Positions 9,979 through 23,745 of a DNA stretch of 64,000 nt are shown one piece after another. Made by a program: the position numbers and the translations under genes. The notes under the pieces were generated by a model. That model saw only the letters and a list, made by a program, of their open reading frames with translations. It searched no databases and was not told where the DNA came from. Within the stretch, counting starts at the first letter, position 1. Each line of letters starts with the position of its first letter. The stretch spans positions 44,023,318 to 44,087,317 of the forward strand of contig CM039119.1 in assembly GCA_022036555.1 (NCBI GenBank), in the 5' to 3' direction. The stretch is from Microstegium vimineum. Lineage: Eukaryota; Streptophyta; Magnoliopsida; Poales; Poaceae.

Positions 9979-10676
9979 CACAACCTGTTAAAAGAGCCAT
10001 CCGGTGCTAAAATGCACATGGCAAAAGCAAAAGCCCATCCTAGAAAGTCCAATCCAATAGAAAAGAAAGGCAAAGCAGAATAACTTATACACGAAGAAAG
10101 AAAGAGATATAGGAATGGAGAGAAACAGATGACGAACTTATGGCGGCTCAAGAAAAAGAACATGCAGAAACACAAGATATTGCAAAGAAAGGTACGCAAC
10201 CATACTCCCTTACCGGATCAAATACAACTATCTTCTTCAGTCTTCTCACACTGTCTTCTCGATACAACAAACCCTGAAAAAAAATAGATAAAAGGATACT
10301 AGATTTGGAATTTGAAGAACTATATATATTTATCAAAGGCAAACAAAAAAGAATAGAACATTGTAGTTCTCAGGTTGAGAATTTTGACTTTTTCAACTAT
10401 TTTTCAAGAGCTAGAATATGCTACATGTTTCTAAGTAAGATGGGAATGCAAACTGTTTCTAAGAGTGCCTGATTGCATTTCAACATACACGCGCGCTATT
10501 GATCTAGCAATCTATCTTGTTACAACTTAGCATTTCAACAGTATGTGCAAACACAATTTGACCATGTTCAATCCAAATATGTCAGATCTTTTTTTTCATA
10601 CAATCTGAGAAATCATGAACAGAGTCCTTGAAAAATTTGAACTTAGTTTATACTCTGCAGGCAAAAAGATTGTGAC

Positions 10677-11152
10677 TGTCGACGAAATATGCGTCGCAGT
10701 CTACCCAGGGGTACCCCAAGGTAATAGATTGTTAGACGGAGATGTGGAGACGGCGGTCAAGTGTAACACAGAGAGCGTAAACACGACGATTTAAACAGGT
10801 TCGGGCCGATAATTCGTCGTAACACCCTACATCATGTGTTTTGGTGGCTGGATTGATCTGTGAACTAGGTTACACGAGGTGTAGATGGATCTTTTTGTGG
10901 GGGGTTCCTACTCGCCTTATATAGTAGGGGAGCAGGGTTACAATTTTCATATCCTAACAGATTACGATCGATCCCTTAAGGCAAGGGATCCGAGTCTATC
11001 TCCTAGGATCTTCCTTGGCGAGCAAGGCTCTCTGGAGTCCCTGGGAGCACGACAGGTTTGGTCGCGTGCCGCAGGGCCTTGCGAGCTGGACCGTCTTCTG
11101 GTCGAGAGGCCCATATAGGTCCCTGGGGATATACGAAGTACTATCCCCAACA
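10677..11152. repeat. solo LTR, 476 bp
   Basis: Starts TGTCGACGAA and ends TCCCCAACA (TG...CA), exactly flanked by GTGAC at 10672-10676 and 11153-11157. No internal retroelement sequence or second LTR is present, so it is a solo LTR left by LTR-LTR recombination. The family is not identified. Confidence 0.85.
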
Positions 11153-11157
11153 GTGAC

Positions 11158-12430
11158 AAAAACAAACTACTGGTGATGCTCTAATAGTATGTCTGTACTA
11201 GTTTTTTTAAATTGGACCTTCAAATTCCTAGTGGGCATACAAATAAAAAAAAGACATTACCCTGAGTTGCTAAGATAGCTCTCTCGGCCCAAAGTCGGAG
11301 ATCTTTCAAGTTCCTTATGAATCAAGCACCGCAAGTATTTATAGTTTAGATTATGAAATAGAGTTCACACGTGCAGAAAAAGGACATACAACACAAAAGT
11401 GGAGCTCCCTTTTAAATCCCAGTAGTACACCCCCTCCCTATTATCTACTAAATTTTGACAAATTTCATGTAAGCACGACGCAAAGACCATATGACGCTAC
11501 TGGAATCAACGACAACAAGTGAAGGCAGGTTAATGGAAGGAGAACAAAATAACAACGAAATACATGAAAGAAAACATGTGGTTGAACTAGAAACTTATCT
11601 TTTCATCATTTATATGTGCTTTGGTCATACAGAAATAGCATGAAAAAATTACCACATGGTTTATTCCACCCATCGCAGAAAACTATGGAATATGAGGGAG
11701 CACATATAAATTGTACCCAGCCACAATCAGATATTATAGCTAAATTGGATTTGGATGGAGAGTCATTTAATATAACTCAAATGAGTTGCAATCAATTACT
11801 TCAACAGATGATGGCGACACATAGAAACACATGGGATGTGAATGATGAGTTGTCAAGAATCATGATGGATCTACCAATACACAGCTATGCATGACTTATA
11901 TCTGAACCAGAAAATTTTGAGGTAATAAAAGTATTATAATACTTTTATCATGTTGTGTAAAATTACGATTGTGAAATCAAATTAATAATTTTATTTTATA
12001 GAACAATATGATCATATCAACAAGCAAGGTGAGTGACCAAGCAACTGAATACACATACAACAATTCTGTTCTCACATCAGATGAGGGAATCCTCAGAAGT
12101 GACATCAGTACATCCTTTGATCAGCAAAACATGTTATGTTTGGATAGAGAGGTACGCATACTATGAACTTTTAGTTTCCTTGCATAAAGACACCAAAACA
12201 TGGATAAAAAATTGAAAAATATGCATATACCTTGTATTCCTGGAGTTTGAGAATACAGAACCTACAGAGAAAGTAGATGAGGTGCACTGAGACATAGACC
12301 TGTTTAGACAAATCCATCAGAGTTAGGTACAATTTTTTATCTCAAAACAACATTCATCATACCACCTAAAAAGATACATAGATTGCTTATTGTAACAATA
12401 ATTAAATATTGTAAACATGAACAACAGGTA
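11158..12430. other. upstream part of the FAR1 transposase unit, no certain coding
   Basis: AT-rich sequence between the solo LTR and the FAR1 frame. An open frame at 11616-11894 (+, 92 residues) has no recognisable domain and could be an upstream exon or chance. Nothing else stands out. Confidence 0.4.
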
Positions 12431-14775
12431 ATGTCGGATCAAACACATGGAAATGAAGAACAACAAGAAGAGTTTGAAGAATGGTCAATTGAAGCACAAA
12501 TAGCAGAAAGCAACAGAGACAACAAAGCTAATGACGCAGGACAAGAGCATGCTCTTTTGGACGAGAAAGACGTGAACAACTTTCTGGAAAATGAAAAAGT
12601 AGCATCAAGCCAAAGTGAGGGCCAAGAAGTTGACAACCAATACATCCCGTATGAGGGGATGGAGTTCACATCACCTACTGAGGCACACAAATTTTTTAAC
12701 CACTATACTTGTTTATCGGGATTTACAACAATTATAGCTCATCATGCTCGCACACAGAGCAAAAAGAGAAAAAATGAAGTCATAAGAGTAACGTATAGGT
12801 GCAACAGACAAGGACATCAAGAGACATCAAAGGAGGGGAACACACAGGAAGAAGAGGTTACAACTATAAGAGATACAAATGTACTAGTGAAAACAAACTG
12901 CAAATGTTGCATGGTCATAAGTGAAAGAAAGGGGGTCTAGATAGTTACAAGGCTAATCCTAGAGCACAATCATACAATGAGTTCAGGGGCAAAATATTTT
13001 AGGATTCACAAAGATATGACAGAACAAGAAAAGAATTGATAAGGACACTTAGTGAATGCAACATACCCACAAAAAGAATGATGCATTTTTTTATCATTTC
13101 TTCAAGGTGGGCTTGGAGAAACACCATATAGAGATAGAGACATCATCAACTTCAAAAAGTAAATTAAAGAGAGAGACAAATCAAAATGACATGATGCAAG
13201 CACTTATTTATTTCACTAAGAAGAAGGAGGCAGATCCAAGTTTCTATTACAAATTCCTTGTGGACAACCAAAATAAGGTCAAGTGTCTATTCTGGATAGA
13301 TCCAAGGTCAATCAGATACTACCAAGAGTATGGAGATTGTGTTAGCTTTGACACAACCTACCTTACAAACAAATATTGGATGCCATTTGCACCCTTTGCT
13401 GATATAACAGGACATGGTCTTACATGCATATTTGGGTGTGCACTGATTTCAGATGAAACAACAGAGACATTCAAGTGGTTGTTTCAAAGCTTCCTTGAAG
13501 CAGTAAGTGGAAAGCACCCAAAATCGATAATGACAGATCAAGATGGGGCAATGAGATCAGCAACAACACAGATATTCCCTCAAGCTAATCATAGAAATTG
13601 TGTGTTCCACATCAAATATAAAGCTAAAATTAAATGCGGGAGGTGCATGGATAAGAAGGATGGATTAAGAGAGGAATTAAGTGACATTATAGACAATTCA
13701 TTGACAAAGAAAGAATTTGAAAAACTAGGGTAGGAAATGGTTATCAAGCATGAGATTGAGCACATAAAGTACTTCCAAGACATATATGCTACTAGAGAGA
13801 GGTGGGCACTAGTGTGGTTTAAGCATGAATTCTACCCATTCATAAATACAACTTCAAGAAGTGAAGGGACAAATGCAAGGTTCAAAAGGAATTTAGGCCC
13901 CCAATACCGCATAACAAGTTTTCTAAAGGAATATGAGAGGATACATGATACAATATATGATAGTGAAGCTCAAGCAGACCATGAGGCAAGCACAAAACAA
14001 AAGTCAAAATTATGGTCAAACTACTACATGGAGCAGCAAGCGCAAGAAGCATATAACTTGAATATATTCAACAAATTTCAGTGGCAACTTAGGCGTGCAA
14101 CTAAGTTACAAGAGGATGAGGTGGATAAAGACATGATGTACAATGTGTGCATAGCACCAGATCATCCATATCAGGAATTCAAGAACAGAACTTACATTGT
14201 TCAAATAGATCGAGAAAGTGAAGACTTCTCTTGTATATGTGAAAAATTCCAAAAGGATGGAATGTTATGCAGTCATGTCCTGAAAGTCATGATGAAAAAT
14301 GACATTACAAAAATTTCAGAAAAATACATCATCAATAGATGGAAGAAGAAGGAAAGTAAAATGTTCTACACAAGACCAGTAAGCTTACCAGCAGAGAATA
14401 CAGTCCTTAGATTCAACAACTTATCACTGATGTCTGCAGATATGGTTGCAGAAGGATCAAAATCAACAGAGAAATACGACTACCTCACCAAAGAGATAGA
14501 AAGAATAAGAAAAGAGATGAGAAAGATGGATTCAGGAACAACAGATAAATCATCAACTACTCTAGGTTCAAATGGACAAAGACAACCATAAATACAACTA
14601 CAAGACCCAGATATTGCACAGACAAAGGGAAGAGAAAAGAAGTCAAACAAAAGAACAATGCCCTTGGTTCAGAAATTTAAGTAACAAAAGAAGCAAAAGT
14701 ACACATGCAAAAAATGCGAGATCTCCGGGCACAACATCAGCACATCCCTACCAATGATGCAAATGGATGAAAGAA
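12431..14775 (+). pseudogene. FAR1/FRS-type MULE transposase, decayed
   Basis: The ATG at 12431 opens an acidic N-terminal region, then a FAR1 DNA-binding domain (PYEGMEF start, Cys pair near NCKCC, EHNH end). A MULE transposase core follows (VSFDTTY and the TDQDGAM acidic motif, about 13330-13620), with the SEGTN-type helix near 13860. A SWIM zinc finger (FSCICEKF ... LCSHVLK) is at about 14225-14290, and a C-terminal zinc-knuckle-like YTCKKC at about 14700. The reading frame is broken by TAG at 12938-12940, by frameshifts near 13033 and 13100, and by TAG at 13731-13733. Domain order equals that of FAR1/FHY3 transcription factors and their parent MULE transposases. The disruptions and the neighbouring protease gene favour a dead transposase over a host regulator. 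Confidence 0.82.
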
Positions 14776-14848
14776 ACAAATTAAACCAAAGAAAATATAA
14801 AATCACTGTAGTGTTTGTCTAGACATAAACGTGTTCATGTATTACAAT

Positions 14849-15349
14849 TATAGATGGCCATCGTGCCGTGCCGTGCTGGCCTGTGTCATGCCTGGTCGTG
14901 CTTCGTGCCTGGCCGTGCCGTGCCTAGTCGTGCTTCGTGCCTAGCTATCGGCCCAAGGCACAGCCCACGGGCCGTTTTGCCGTGCCGGGCTGTCTGTCGT
15001 GCCGGGCCGGCCCATGGCCCGTCATGCGAGAAACACTTCAAAATTCTCACAAGTGTTCATCATTTTCAGTTTTTCACATGTATTCATCCTTTTTTAACAT
15101 GTCACAACTCAATTATTAGTTATCACAAATTATTTGAACAAGTCATTTTAACCAAAATTAGCCGTTGGAATCACAGTAACCGGGTTGCTCCCGTGCCGCC
15201 TCTTAGATCGGGCCATGCCCGTGCCGTGGCACGTGCCTAGGTGGCGGCCCAGGCACGGCCCGCCCACCGGGCCGTGCCGTGCTTGGGTGGGGCCAAAACG
15301 ACGTGCCATGGGGCGGGCCATAGTGCCTCGTGCCTTATGGCCAAGTATA
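14849..15349. mobile_element. non-autonomous hAT-like element, 501 bp
   Basis: Flanked by the 8-bp duplication ATTACAAT at 14841-14848 and 15350-15357. The left tip TATAGATGGCCAT pairs with the inverted right tip TATACTTGGCCAT. Both ends are very GC-rich with repeated GTGCCGTGCC / GGCACGG motifs around an AT-rich centre. It lies between the transposase and protease genes of the putative MULE, and its GC-rich ends create false open frames. Confidence 0.85.
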
Positions 15350-15689
15350 ATTACAATATATGGCATTGGTACTATATACATGCTAGTTCGATGTACTGTT
15401 CTACTTTGAAGAATCTTTTTATGTAAAGAGCTACATGCTACTTTGATGGATGGATTAGTCACTATACAAGTATGCCTTGTGCTTTGGAACTAACAAAACT
15501 CTTGCGTAACATAGTTGTTTCTTGACTAGGCACCCTGTAAAATAACAAAAGAGAATATAAATAAAACATGAAACTGTGACTTTAGATTTGTCATAAGTCA
15601 ACTAATATAGCACTTGCCAAGCTATTATAGTTTCTAAGTACATTCAAATCTGCCTTGTTATGCTTCCTCATCAAAAGATCATTCACAAT

Positions 15690-16007
15690 TTAAATGCGAA
15701 TGTTTGGTATATCTTCTTGTGAGAATTGGTCATGTAAGTTAGATCTAAATTTCCACGTTTCCATGAATTTGGTGACAAAAACACCACAATCCACTCTACA
15801 GCAGGAACACGTTAAAAACCCCACAAGTAGGGGAAACAAATAATCTATGTACATATAATCAAAATCAATAAATAAGAAAGGTCTATAGTTGTTCATTTGT
15901 TTTGACACGTGAGGGTATGCAATATGAAATGTCTTGAAACCTGGATCAGAACTGACAAATCGATTCCAAGCATGACAAAAATTGACTATTTGTGAAAACA
16001 TAAACAA
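15690..16007 (-). pseudogene. Ulp1-type cysteine protease (peptidase C48), 3'-terminal exons
   Basis: On the minus strand the last exon (about 15690-15795) follows a good acceptor (CTGCTGTAG) and encodes VDCGVFVTKFMETW, the catalytic-Cys block of Ulp1/SENP proteases, and ends FSQEDIPNIRI then TAA. The exon before it (about 15880-16007) encodes AYPHVSKQMNN, the segment that normally precedes the Gln/Cys block. The donor between them is unclear. C48 proteases cleave SUMO conjugates; transposon-borne copies are known in plant MULEs. This is the C-terminal end of the gene whose other exons lie at 17457-17749, 21934-22241 and 50439-50799. Catalytic His and Asp exons were not located. Confidence 0.65.
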
Positions 16008-17456
16008 ACCAATGAGGTGCTGCTACATTGAAATAGTACATAGTTTGACATAATAGACAAAAATATTGTGGTATCAGATTTCTTAATGTTCATATACATC
16101 ATGTAACAAAATTTGCAGACCCGAATTAGAAAACAAACATAAAGAAATGGATTGCCTTAGTCACATTAAAATGCAGCATGCACATCATTTGCAGATTCAA
16201 TAATCAAACAATCATCGCTAGGTCTACAAAGGCAATGAGACAAGACCACAAAACAAGCAAAGAACAAAAACTAATAATATTTAGTCATGTAGACAACACA
16301 TAGTTAGGCAAGCATTCAACAAACTTAAGATAAATTAAGTTGTCCTAATAGGCCTTTCAAGTTACATCTTTAAACTGTCTTGCACAAAATCAACCAGCAA
16401 GGACAAATAAGCTGAGGAAATCATTTAATCACTGGTGGCACTATATGAAAACCAAGACATAAACAACACCATAGGGATCATGCATGGACTCAACTGAAAA
16501 TGCAATTGAGAATAAACTAATCCATAAAACAACAAAAATTATAGGGAAGACAATATCAGTGAGTACTTGTGTAAACTGAGAATGCATCAATCTTAGAGAA
16601 TAATGAATCAAGGAATAGGAACAACTTGTTACTCAGGTCAACAAAAAATAGGAACCAATGATGACCATGAAGCACTAGGAACAATAATTAGAACAAAAGA
16701 AATCAAACCTTCAAAAATGAAAAAAAACATCAAAGATAGAGGAATAACAAAAGTACTATAACTTACCATTTCACATAATGGTAATGGTAAAATAGAAGCA
16801 ACTCCAAGAAAGCATCTCTCAACATATGAATAATCTTTATAATTGCTCATGAACACTAGCTACAAAAAGTCATGTGTCAACAATTGCATTATTCCCCCGA
16901 AAAATATTTTAATAAGAAATATAGTACCAAAAAAGGATATAAATCACATACAGAGACACCCGAGAAAAAATAATGTTTTGAAGAAATTGTCGGCCTCTCG
17001 TCCAAGAAAAATTTCCGGCACATACAATTGATAACAAAGGTACAAACTTCATGATCAGGAGCCATTGAATCACCGAGAAATATATCAAAGTACATCCACC
17101 AATAGCAACATAGAGAGACCTAGAAAATAAAAAAGGAAGAACAAGTAAAACATGTTTTTTAGCAAAACAAAGAAGTTATAGCAAGGTAGAAACATAATCT
17201 CATCATCATCATTCAATGCAAGAAAATCAAAATAAGTTCATGTATATAGTATATACTTCATCAAAATTCCTACCATGTATGCATATTAGTAAGCATGTAT
17301 AGTATTTGCTATATTTTGCACATAGTAATGGAACATGGAGTAACAACAATATGAAACTAGTAAATATGTTCTCAGGGTGAATTTTGTCAAGTTCATACAA
17401 AACAAAAAGTAAAAAACTTACTTGGAATGCCTACTTGTTATTAGCAAACAAACAGT
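16008..17456. other. AT-rich interior of the Ulp1-like gene
   Basis: Presumed introns and unrecognised exons of the minus-strand protease gene. Only short AT-rich frames are visible. The catalytic His/Asp region should lie here but was not recognised, so it may be lost or too diverged. Confidence 0.35.
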
Positions 17457-17749
17457 GTTATAGTTATTCTTTTCTTGGGCAGTCATAGGGAATTTGCAAG
17501 ACTTGTCAGAACATTCAGCATCACCAACACTAGTAGCACAAGGTTTGTTCAGAAAAACTTCACTGACAAAAGATAACGTAGATGATCCTTGATTCATAGC
17601 ATTCCTTCTTCCTTTTTCATCAGTTTTATTTGCAAGAGGAATCGGCCCTTTAACACCAACAAATTTGTCATTGTACAAGTCTTCAACAATACAACACATC
17701 TTATTCAGCTTATTATTCAAAGTGTTTTCTTTAAAAATGACATCTTCAG
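17457..17749 (-). pseudogene. Ulp1-like gene, internal exon cut by a solo LTR
   Basis: A minus-strand frame runs from the LTR boundary (17749), through KMCCIVEDLYNDKFVGVKG and a Ser/Cys-rich stretch, to about 17457, where a possible donor follows. Codon use and length look exonic, and it aligns in order with exons at 21.9-22.2 kb once the 3989-bp LTR is removed. No domain is recognised in this part, which corresponds to the variable linker upstream of the protease core. Confidence 0.45.
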
Positions 17750-20700
17750 TGTAACAGAACCGCCTAAATTACAAAAACTTAAGTCTAAAAACCCACCGCC
17801 GATGCGATAAATTTTTGTCCTTAGGCTTTCATAACCCCGGTAGTCCGTGAAACCACGACGGATTTCATACCTTGCTCAATCTTAGCCGAGAATCGCTTTA
17901 GTTCAACAGACCATCCATATGTTACATAAAGTTCAAATACGAATACATCAAAGTACGAATTTTAAAAGTTATTACAGAACCCAAATCTCTTGCAGCGGAA
18001 ATAGTTTTGGAAACCATCTCACACACACTTAGTTCATTACAGTGCCAGTAATAAGTCGTTTCTCACAAAAGCATAGATGAGACTTCAGAAGTGACCATCG
18101 CCCATGGTCCTAGTTGTTGCCCATAGCTGGGTAGAGACAGTTGATGCAGTACCCGTAGTACATCTGTCCATCTGCAACAACATTGGGAACAGAGCCTTGA
18201 GTACTCGAGTGTACTCAGCTAGACTTACCCGTCTTAAACTAAAATAAAGACACCAAGGATAATGCAAACTTTTGTGGTGGTACAAAGTCGAACTCTCTTT
18301 TGCGGAAAAGCATCTACTATTGAGTACTTAATAATGAAGCCAAATTTTATAAAGATTACCTGTCTTCTAAATTAGCACCTGTACTAAACAATACACTTGA
18401 TTAAACAGAGAATGGCCAAATTTCCCTTTTGGTCTCATCATATCATTCCATCGGAACCATTCAAGTAATTAATTGCTCCCACGCCAGTGTAGCAATTGTC
18501 AAGTTCTCACTAACAGGGAGAGACCGCAATTCGAATCGAATTCCTATCCAGTTGAAGGGTTTATTCCTCACCCAAACCTCGCAGCCCTTGAACGGGGCGC
18601 GACAGTCGCCTATTCTACCTTTCAAACCAAGGTCAATTTAGAATCATACGCAACAAGCCCGAGGACCGCCCGGCACCCCGTACATCCAGCCTAGGGATCA
18701 GCTAGCTGGCCTCGGCCTTACACTCCGCGTCCTCGCCAACCCACACCGACTTGCGATTTGCTTCGTCCTTGGTTCGGCCAGTAGGTAGGTTTCGCGGCTC
18801 GAACGAGTTATCTTGCCAGCTAAGGGTTGAGGCATGCGTTCAACATGACAAGAGGGACACCACCCGATCGGCCTGCCAAAAAGGCAGACACATACGCAAG
18901 GTACCGGCCTAGTGCTCGCAGCTCAGCTAGATGTTGTCGGTATCAGACGTAAGGAAAATTTATCAACCTTCCCAGTTACCTTTCCATTCCATGATATCTT
19001 TCATACCCCGGCTTCGCCACGTAGAGCAATATGTGACTTGTGTTACCGAGGGAGTCATATTTAATTAGCAGGGATAAGCATCTATCTTTACTATGCTAAC
19101 AGGTTAACAAGGATATAAGGATATCAAAAACAAGGAGGGTAATATGCAACAATTAGGTTCACCCAACTCCTATACTTAATGCAACAAGTATATAGAACAT
19201 AGTAAATTAGATATCATAAAATACAGTTAAGATGCACCGGGGCTTGCCTTTCTCGAACGAGCTAGGCTGGTGATCGAGACACTCCTGGAGTTCCTCTTCT
19301 GGTTCCTCGTTCATGTGCCCTTCGTTGGCTCCTTGCTGACTGGCTTCTTCCTGCTCCTAGGGAAGGTTGTATTGTGCTTCCTTCTGCGATCCTGTATGAT
19401 GTGTATATGCAAATGATATGAGACAAGGTATATCATTACTTATGCAAAATGGTGCATATGCTAAGATGTGACATGCTCATGATGTTCCTTGCTTTAATGT
19501 TTTTCAAGTAGGTGCAAATTTCTTCGCTTGTAATTCTTTATTATAATTGTAATTAAGTAAATCAACTTCTCACACAAGAGACTAATACTAGCAGCAGGGT
19601 TCAGTTTCAGGTTACTAACCTAACTGGTTGATTAGTGCTTCAAAGATACACCAAAGCTTAATTAACTATCTAACCTTTCTTAGGAGCAAGCTAGTTAACT
19701 AGAAAATTAACACAGAACTACACACCCTACGAAAACAGTTCATAAAATTCTATAAAAATTACAGTAGCTTAAGCATGGGCAAACTAGTATACTAAAAATT
19801 TTCCAAGTTAAAAGGGACAATATTCTATTATGTACAAAATTAGCAAGTTTAAAGCTAAATAATAGTTAAAAATACTTAGTACAGTGAAAGTGATGAACTA
19901 ACCAGATTTGCATTTTTCCTAGTTACTATTCCTTACTAGAAGGTTACATAAAAAGTTACAACTTCATTTGACCAGAACCCATATTTACTAAAAATGTTAC
20001 AAGTTAACAACCAAAACACATTTTAATTGCTATTTATTTATTTTTCCATAGAAACTACTCAAGATATAATTTTTCTAGCTTTTAGCAACCATTTAAGATC
20101 TACTGGAATAGGAATTACATTTTTAGCACAAGCCTACAATAGCTTAATTGATTTATACAATTTTAATCAGTTTTAGGATTTAATTAATCCTACACAGAAA
20201 AGTACTACCAAATACACATGCAATATTTTTCCAGGGTAGATCTGCTTGTATCCGGTACTCACAATTATTTTCATGATTTTTAGATCATTATTCCATGAGA
20301 TATGATTTTTACAAATTGTTTCACATTTTCTGAAAATCGGAAAAACAAAAGGTTTAGGCCTCTCGGCCCAACAGGCCGAGCAGGCCCAAACAGCAAAGGC
20401 GGCCCACTCCCGGCGGAAGCCGGCGCCTGACAGCGGGGGCCCATGCGAGGGGACCCCACGCGTCGATGACACAGGGCGGAGGCAAAACTTTCGTCGGCGA
20501 TATCTCGTCGACGGCGAGATCTCCGGCGATGCGGTTTGGCCCTACGGACACGGCTACGCGAGACGGACCCAGCGCAACCCTACTCGAGTGAAATGGTGGT
20601 CGGAGTGAAGCTCGCCGGCGTCCATGGCGGAGCGGCGGCGCGGTCACACGGTGGCAGGCCGAGATAGGCCACGACGACTTCGATTAAGCGGGGCTAGGGT

Positions 20701-21738
20701 TTCGTGGTGCTATGGCGATCACGAGGCTCGCGCTAACGTGGGACAACGACGGCCGGAGGGATGCGGTCCACAGTGTGGTGCACGGCGGAGCCGGCGCAGA
20801 GCTCGGGCTCACGCGGTAGGGCGAGGAGGGGCCTTACCGAGGCTCACCAGTCGTCGTTGCAGGGCCGGGGAGGCGAGGTGGAGCTGCGGTGGAGATGGAG
20901 AGGACGGTGGTGCTCCGCGGTGGCCGGAACGGCGGTGATGCCGCTCGGCGGTACTGCGGCTGCGCGCTCTGGCGCGCACGAGAGCGAGAGAGAGAAGGAG
21001 GGCATTCGGCAGGGGACAGAATGAAGGGAGGGAGGACCGGGGCGCGTCCTCTTCGGACAAAGGCGCGGCTCGGCCAGAGCTCGGCGGCCACGTGGGGCGT
21101 CGGCGACGGGCATGGCGGCCACGTGGCGGGGCAACGTCTGCGCGCGGTCGGGCGCACGCGCGGCGCACGTGAGGCGCGGCGGGAACTGGTGCGGCGTGCG
21201 CGGGGCAGGCCGGGCTGGCTTGCGCTGCTGGGCTGCTTCGTCGGCGCCGGCCCAGTAAGGTAAGGAAATTCCTTTTTTTTCTAATTTTTTTTCTTGTTTT
21301 GATTTGTTTCTTTTTCAAACAGGTTTAAAAATTCAAAACCAAGCTTTGGTGTGAATATCAAAGTTGTTCAAAAGATTTTAAACTATCTTTTTGCTTGAGA
21401 GGTCAAGGTCAAATTCTCTATAGCTTTTGAATTAGAATTTAAAAGCAAATGTGAGCCTTTCTTTTAATAAAAGATAATGATTCCAAAATGGCTTTTAAAT
21501 TTTATTTCTCATATTAAACCTAGGGTTTTAAAAGCAAGATTAATTAAGTGCATTGTTTTCAAGACTTGATTCAAACACCATCAATTTTATGAATCCATCT
21601 TACTTCATCATTCTAAACAATATTAACTTAACTTGATTTTTAAAATGAAATACCATGATGCTTCATGATGATGCTTATGCAATGAATGATGGGCAATGAT
21701 CATGTGGATTATGCAATGCTTAACACTAGGGTGTTACA
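17750..21738 (-). repeat. large solo LTR, 3989 bp (gypsy, possibly Tekay/Del-type)
   Basis: Starts TGTAACAG and ends GGTGTTACA, flanked by TTCAG at 17745-17749 and 21739-21743. It contains no gag-pol sequence. On the minus strand it carries GCTGAGTACACTCGAGTACT, shared in similar form with the plus-oriented LTR at 28959-32587, so the two are probably related and oppositely oriented. Length and TGTAACACCC-type tips fit the very long LTRs of chromoviruses; that family call is an inference. The GC-rich frames at about 20170-21320 are LTR sequence, not genes. Confidence 0.75.
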
Positions 21739-21743
21739 TTCAG

Positions 21744-22323
21744 GAGATTTCTATATATCAAACAATACAAATGAAAAAAAATCAACTAGACATAAAATGA
21801 TCATGTGTGAAAAATGTTTGTATAGAATCATGTGTGAAAAAACATACAAAAAACCTACAAGGCTACAAATAACACATAAAACAAGAAAAAAATTGATTAT
21901 CAAATTTGAGATTAGAAATCTTTACAATAAGAGTCTTTTCTTCAAATTTCTTTGCTGGGTTTTCAGGTGAATCAAAAAGAACTCTTCCACATAAATTGTT
22001 TTCTTTATTAGCACAAGACACTTTCTTCATTTGACAGTTTCCTAAAAAAAGAGATTACATAAAAAAAAGAGATTACACTTTCTTCAACTTCACTATAATC
22101 ATTAAGAATGTAACTATGAACGGTTGAACCATCACCAGCCAACTTTAATATATCAAATATCATTTTCTCAAATTCCTCCATCTGCTTCATTGGCATGCCA
22201 GTGCAGTATTTGTCAAAGACATGACAAATTTCACCAAGCAACTACAAATAAGAACACAATGTATAACATAATTGAAACCAATAGAACAACCAACCATAAA
22301 CATGAAACACTTTGTGCACCTTA
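21744..22323 (-). pseudogene. Ulp1-like gene, middle exons
   Basis: On the minus strand an exon starts after TTTGTAG at 22241 and encodes LLGEICHVFDKYCTG, then EEFEKMIFDILKL, ending near 22079. A second coding-like stretch at about 21934-22010 includes NNLCGRVLFDSPENPAK. A short intron between them ends in a T-rich acceptor. The exon at 22241 begins in phase 0, matching the phase of the three exons at 50439-50799, so they belong to one gene split by the gypsy element. No enzymatic domain is present in this N-terminal part. Confidence 0.55.
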
Positions 22324-23325
22324 TATTGACACAAAAAGCGTCAGGATCTGCGAACACCTCGGTTTATTACCCGAATTCGATATCCAAAGGTGTGCCAGTT
22401 GATTTGACCAGTTAATCGACAAGGACGATAACTAGAACAAGATCCAAACAAGACAACGATGATACGCCCGGATGTCAAGACTCAGACTTGATCAGGATAA
22501 CTAGAGCAGAGCTGAACAAGACAACAGCGATGCGCCCGGATGCCAAAGCTCAGATTACTCCCACGCGGAACTTGCAAGGGTTTGACGGAGATCAAAGAGA
22601 TGCAGCCCGTCGAGACTTGAAGAACTCGTAGATAAACTAAGACTAATGCAATAAAAGGGTAAATTGCAGTAAAAGTAAATAAGAGTAATAGATTTGTTTG
22701 ATGTATGATTTTATATTATTTTCTTCTCACGACCCCTAGGTACATATTTATACTCCAGCAAAAGGAGTTGTAGACAGATACAACTCGTACCCTTCCTAAA
22801 CAAAACTCCTATTTTCAAGGAAATAGCTGACCCGCGCATGAGTCGGACCCAAATAACAATACTATTTTCCTAAACAGACACTTCTATTTTTAAGGAAACA
22901 AACGACTCGTGCAAGAGTTGGACTCAAACTTCCATAATAATACTGGTATAAGACCAGTTTCCTTATGTCTTCTCTTCAATGAAACTTTCCATCTGCAGAC
23001 TCTTTAATCCGCAACTTCCTTCTATTGCCATCGGCAATCTCCTGCTGACGTCGACCGCCACGTCACCCTGTGCCCATCGGCATTGTCTCCTTATCGGTAA
23101 TACCTTCCGATCGGCAACTCTTCACCTCTACTGGTAACTTATCTTTACCAATTAACTCCTATCGGCAAGAACCGTCCAGCTTCCATCGGCAACAAACTTA
23201 TCCTTTCCGCAGTATTCACCCTCATCGGTAACGTTAATCGATAACTTGCCGATGCCGATAGAAAACAACTACCGATCAATGCAAGTCTTAGCTCATTTGA
23301 CACATGCCAAAAAATGGTGTCAACA
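22324..23325 (-). repeat. 3' LTR of the gypsy element
   Basis: 1002 bp, ending GTGTCAACA on the plus strand, with the other tip reading TATTGACAC, where the second base of the expected TG is mutated. A TATA box (TATAAATA on the minus strand) is at 22745-22752. Just inside, at 23326-23340, the minus strand reads a purine tract with six Gs (AATTGGGGGGCATG), the expected polypurine tract. Confidence 0.92.
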
Positions 23326-23745
23326 CATGCCCCCCAATTTCGGAGTGTAGAATATTTTATGCGCCGAAATTTTCTCTACTGTAACCTTTCCCTCCAAGAT
23401 ACTTGCACGACCTCCTTGATTACCACACGTAAAAACCACAATTTATCAACAAAATTCCGCGACTGCAGCGCGAACAGTTGTAAACCCAATCATCTCTCCT
23501 CGATTGCCGCGCATACCTATTGCATACCTCTCTGCATTCCTGCTTAGTGCAAAGAAAATTGCAAAATACCCCTGACCAGACTTATAAAAATTACCACCAT
23601 CCAATCTATTTTTACCCTGAGCCTGCATTCCTTCATCTGCCCTCATCTTCAACTTCGGCGACGGCTCTGAAGAACAGTTCTGCGAACTAAAGCGACAGCA
23701 ATTTTCTCAAGCAGAGCGCGAATCGCAAGGACCTCCTTAGCTTCA

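Noticed and set aside
10677..11152. 77-residue frame at 10885-11118 as a gene
   Set aside because: Entirely within the 476-bp solo LTR.
14854..15462. Open frames at the GC-rich ends of the hAT-like element
   Set aside because: Repeat-derived, both strands open, inside an element with an 8-bp target duplication.
20173..21318. Several GC-rich open frames on both strands
   Set aside because: Lie inside a 3989-bp solo LTR with matching target duplications; no domain.
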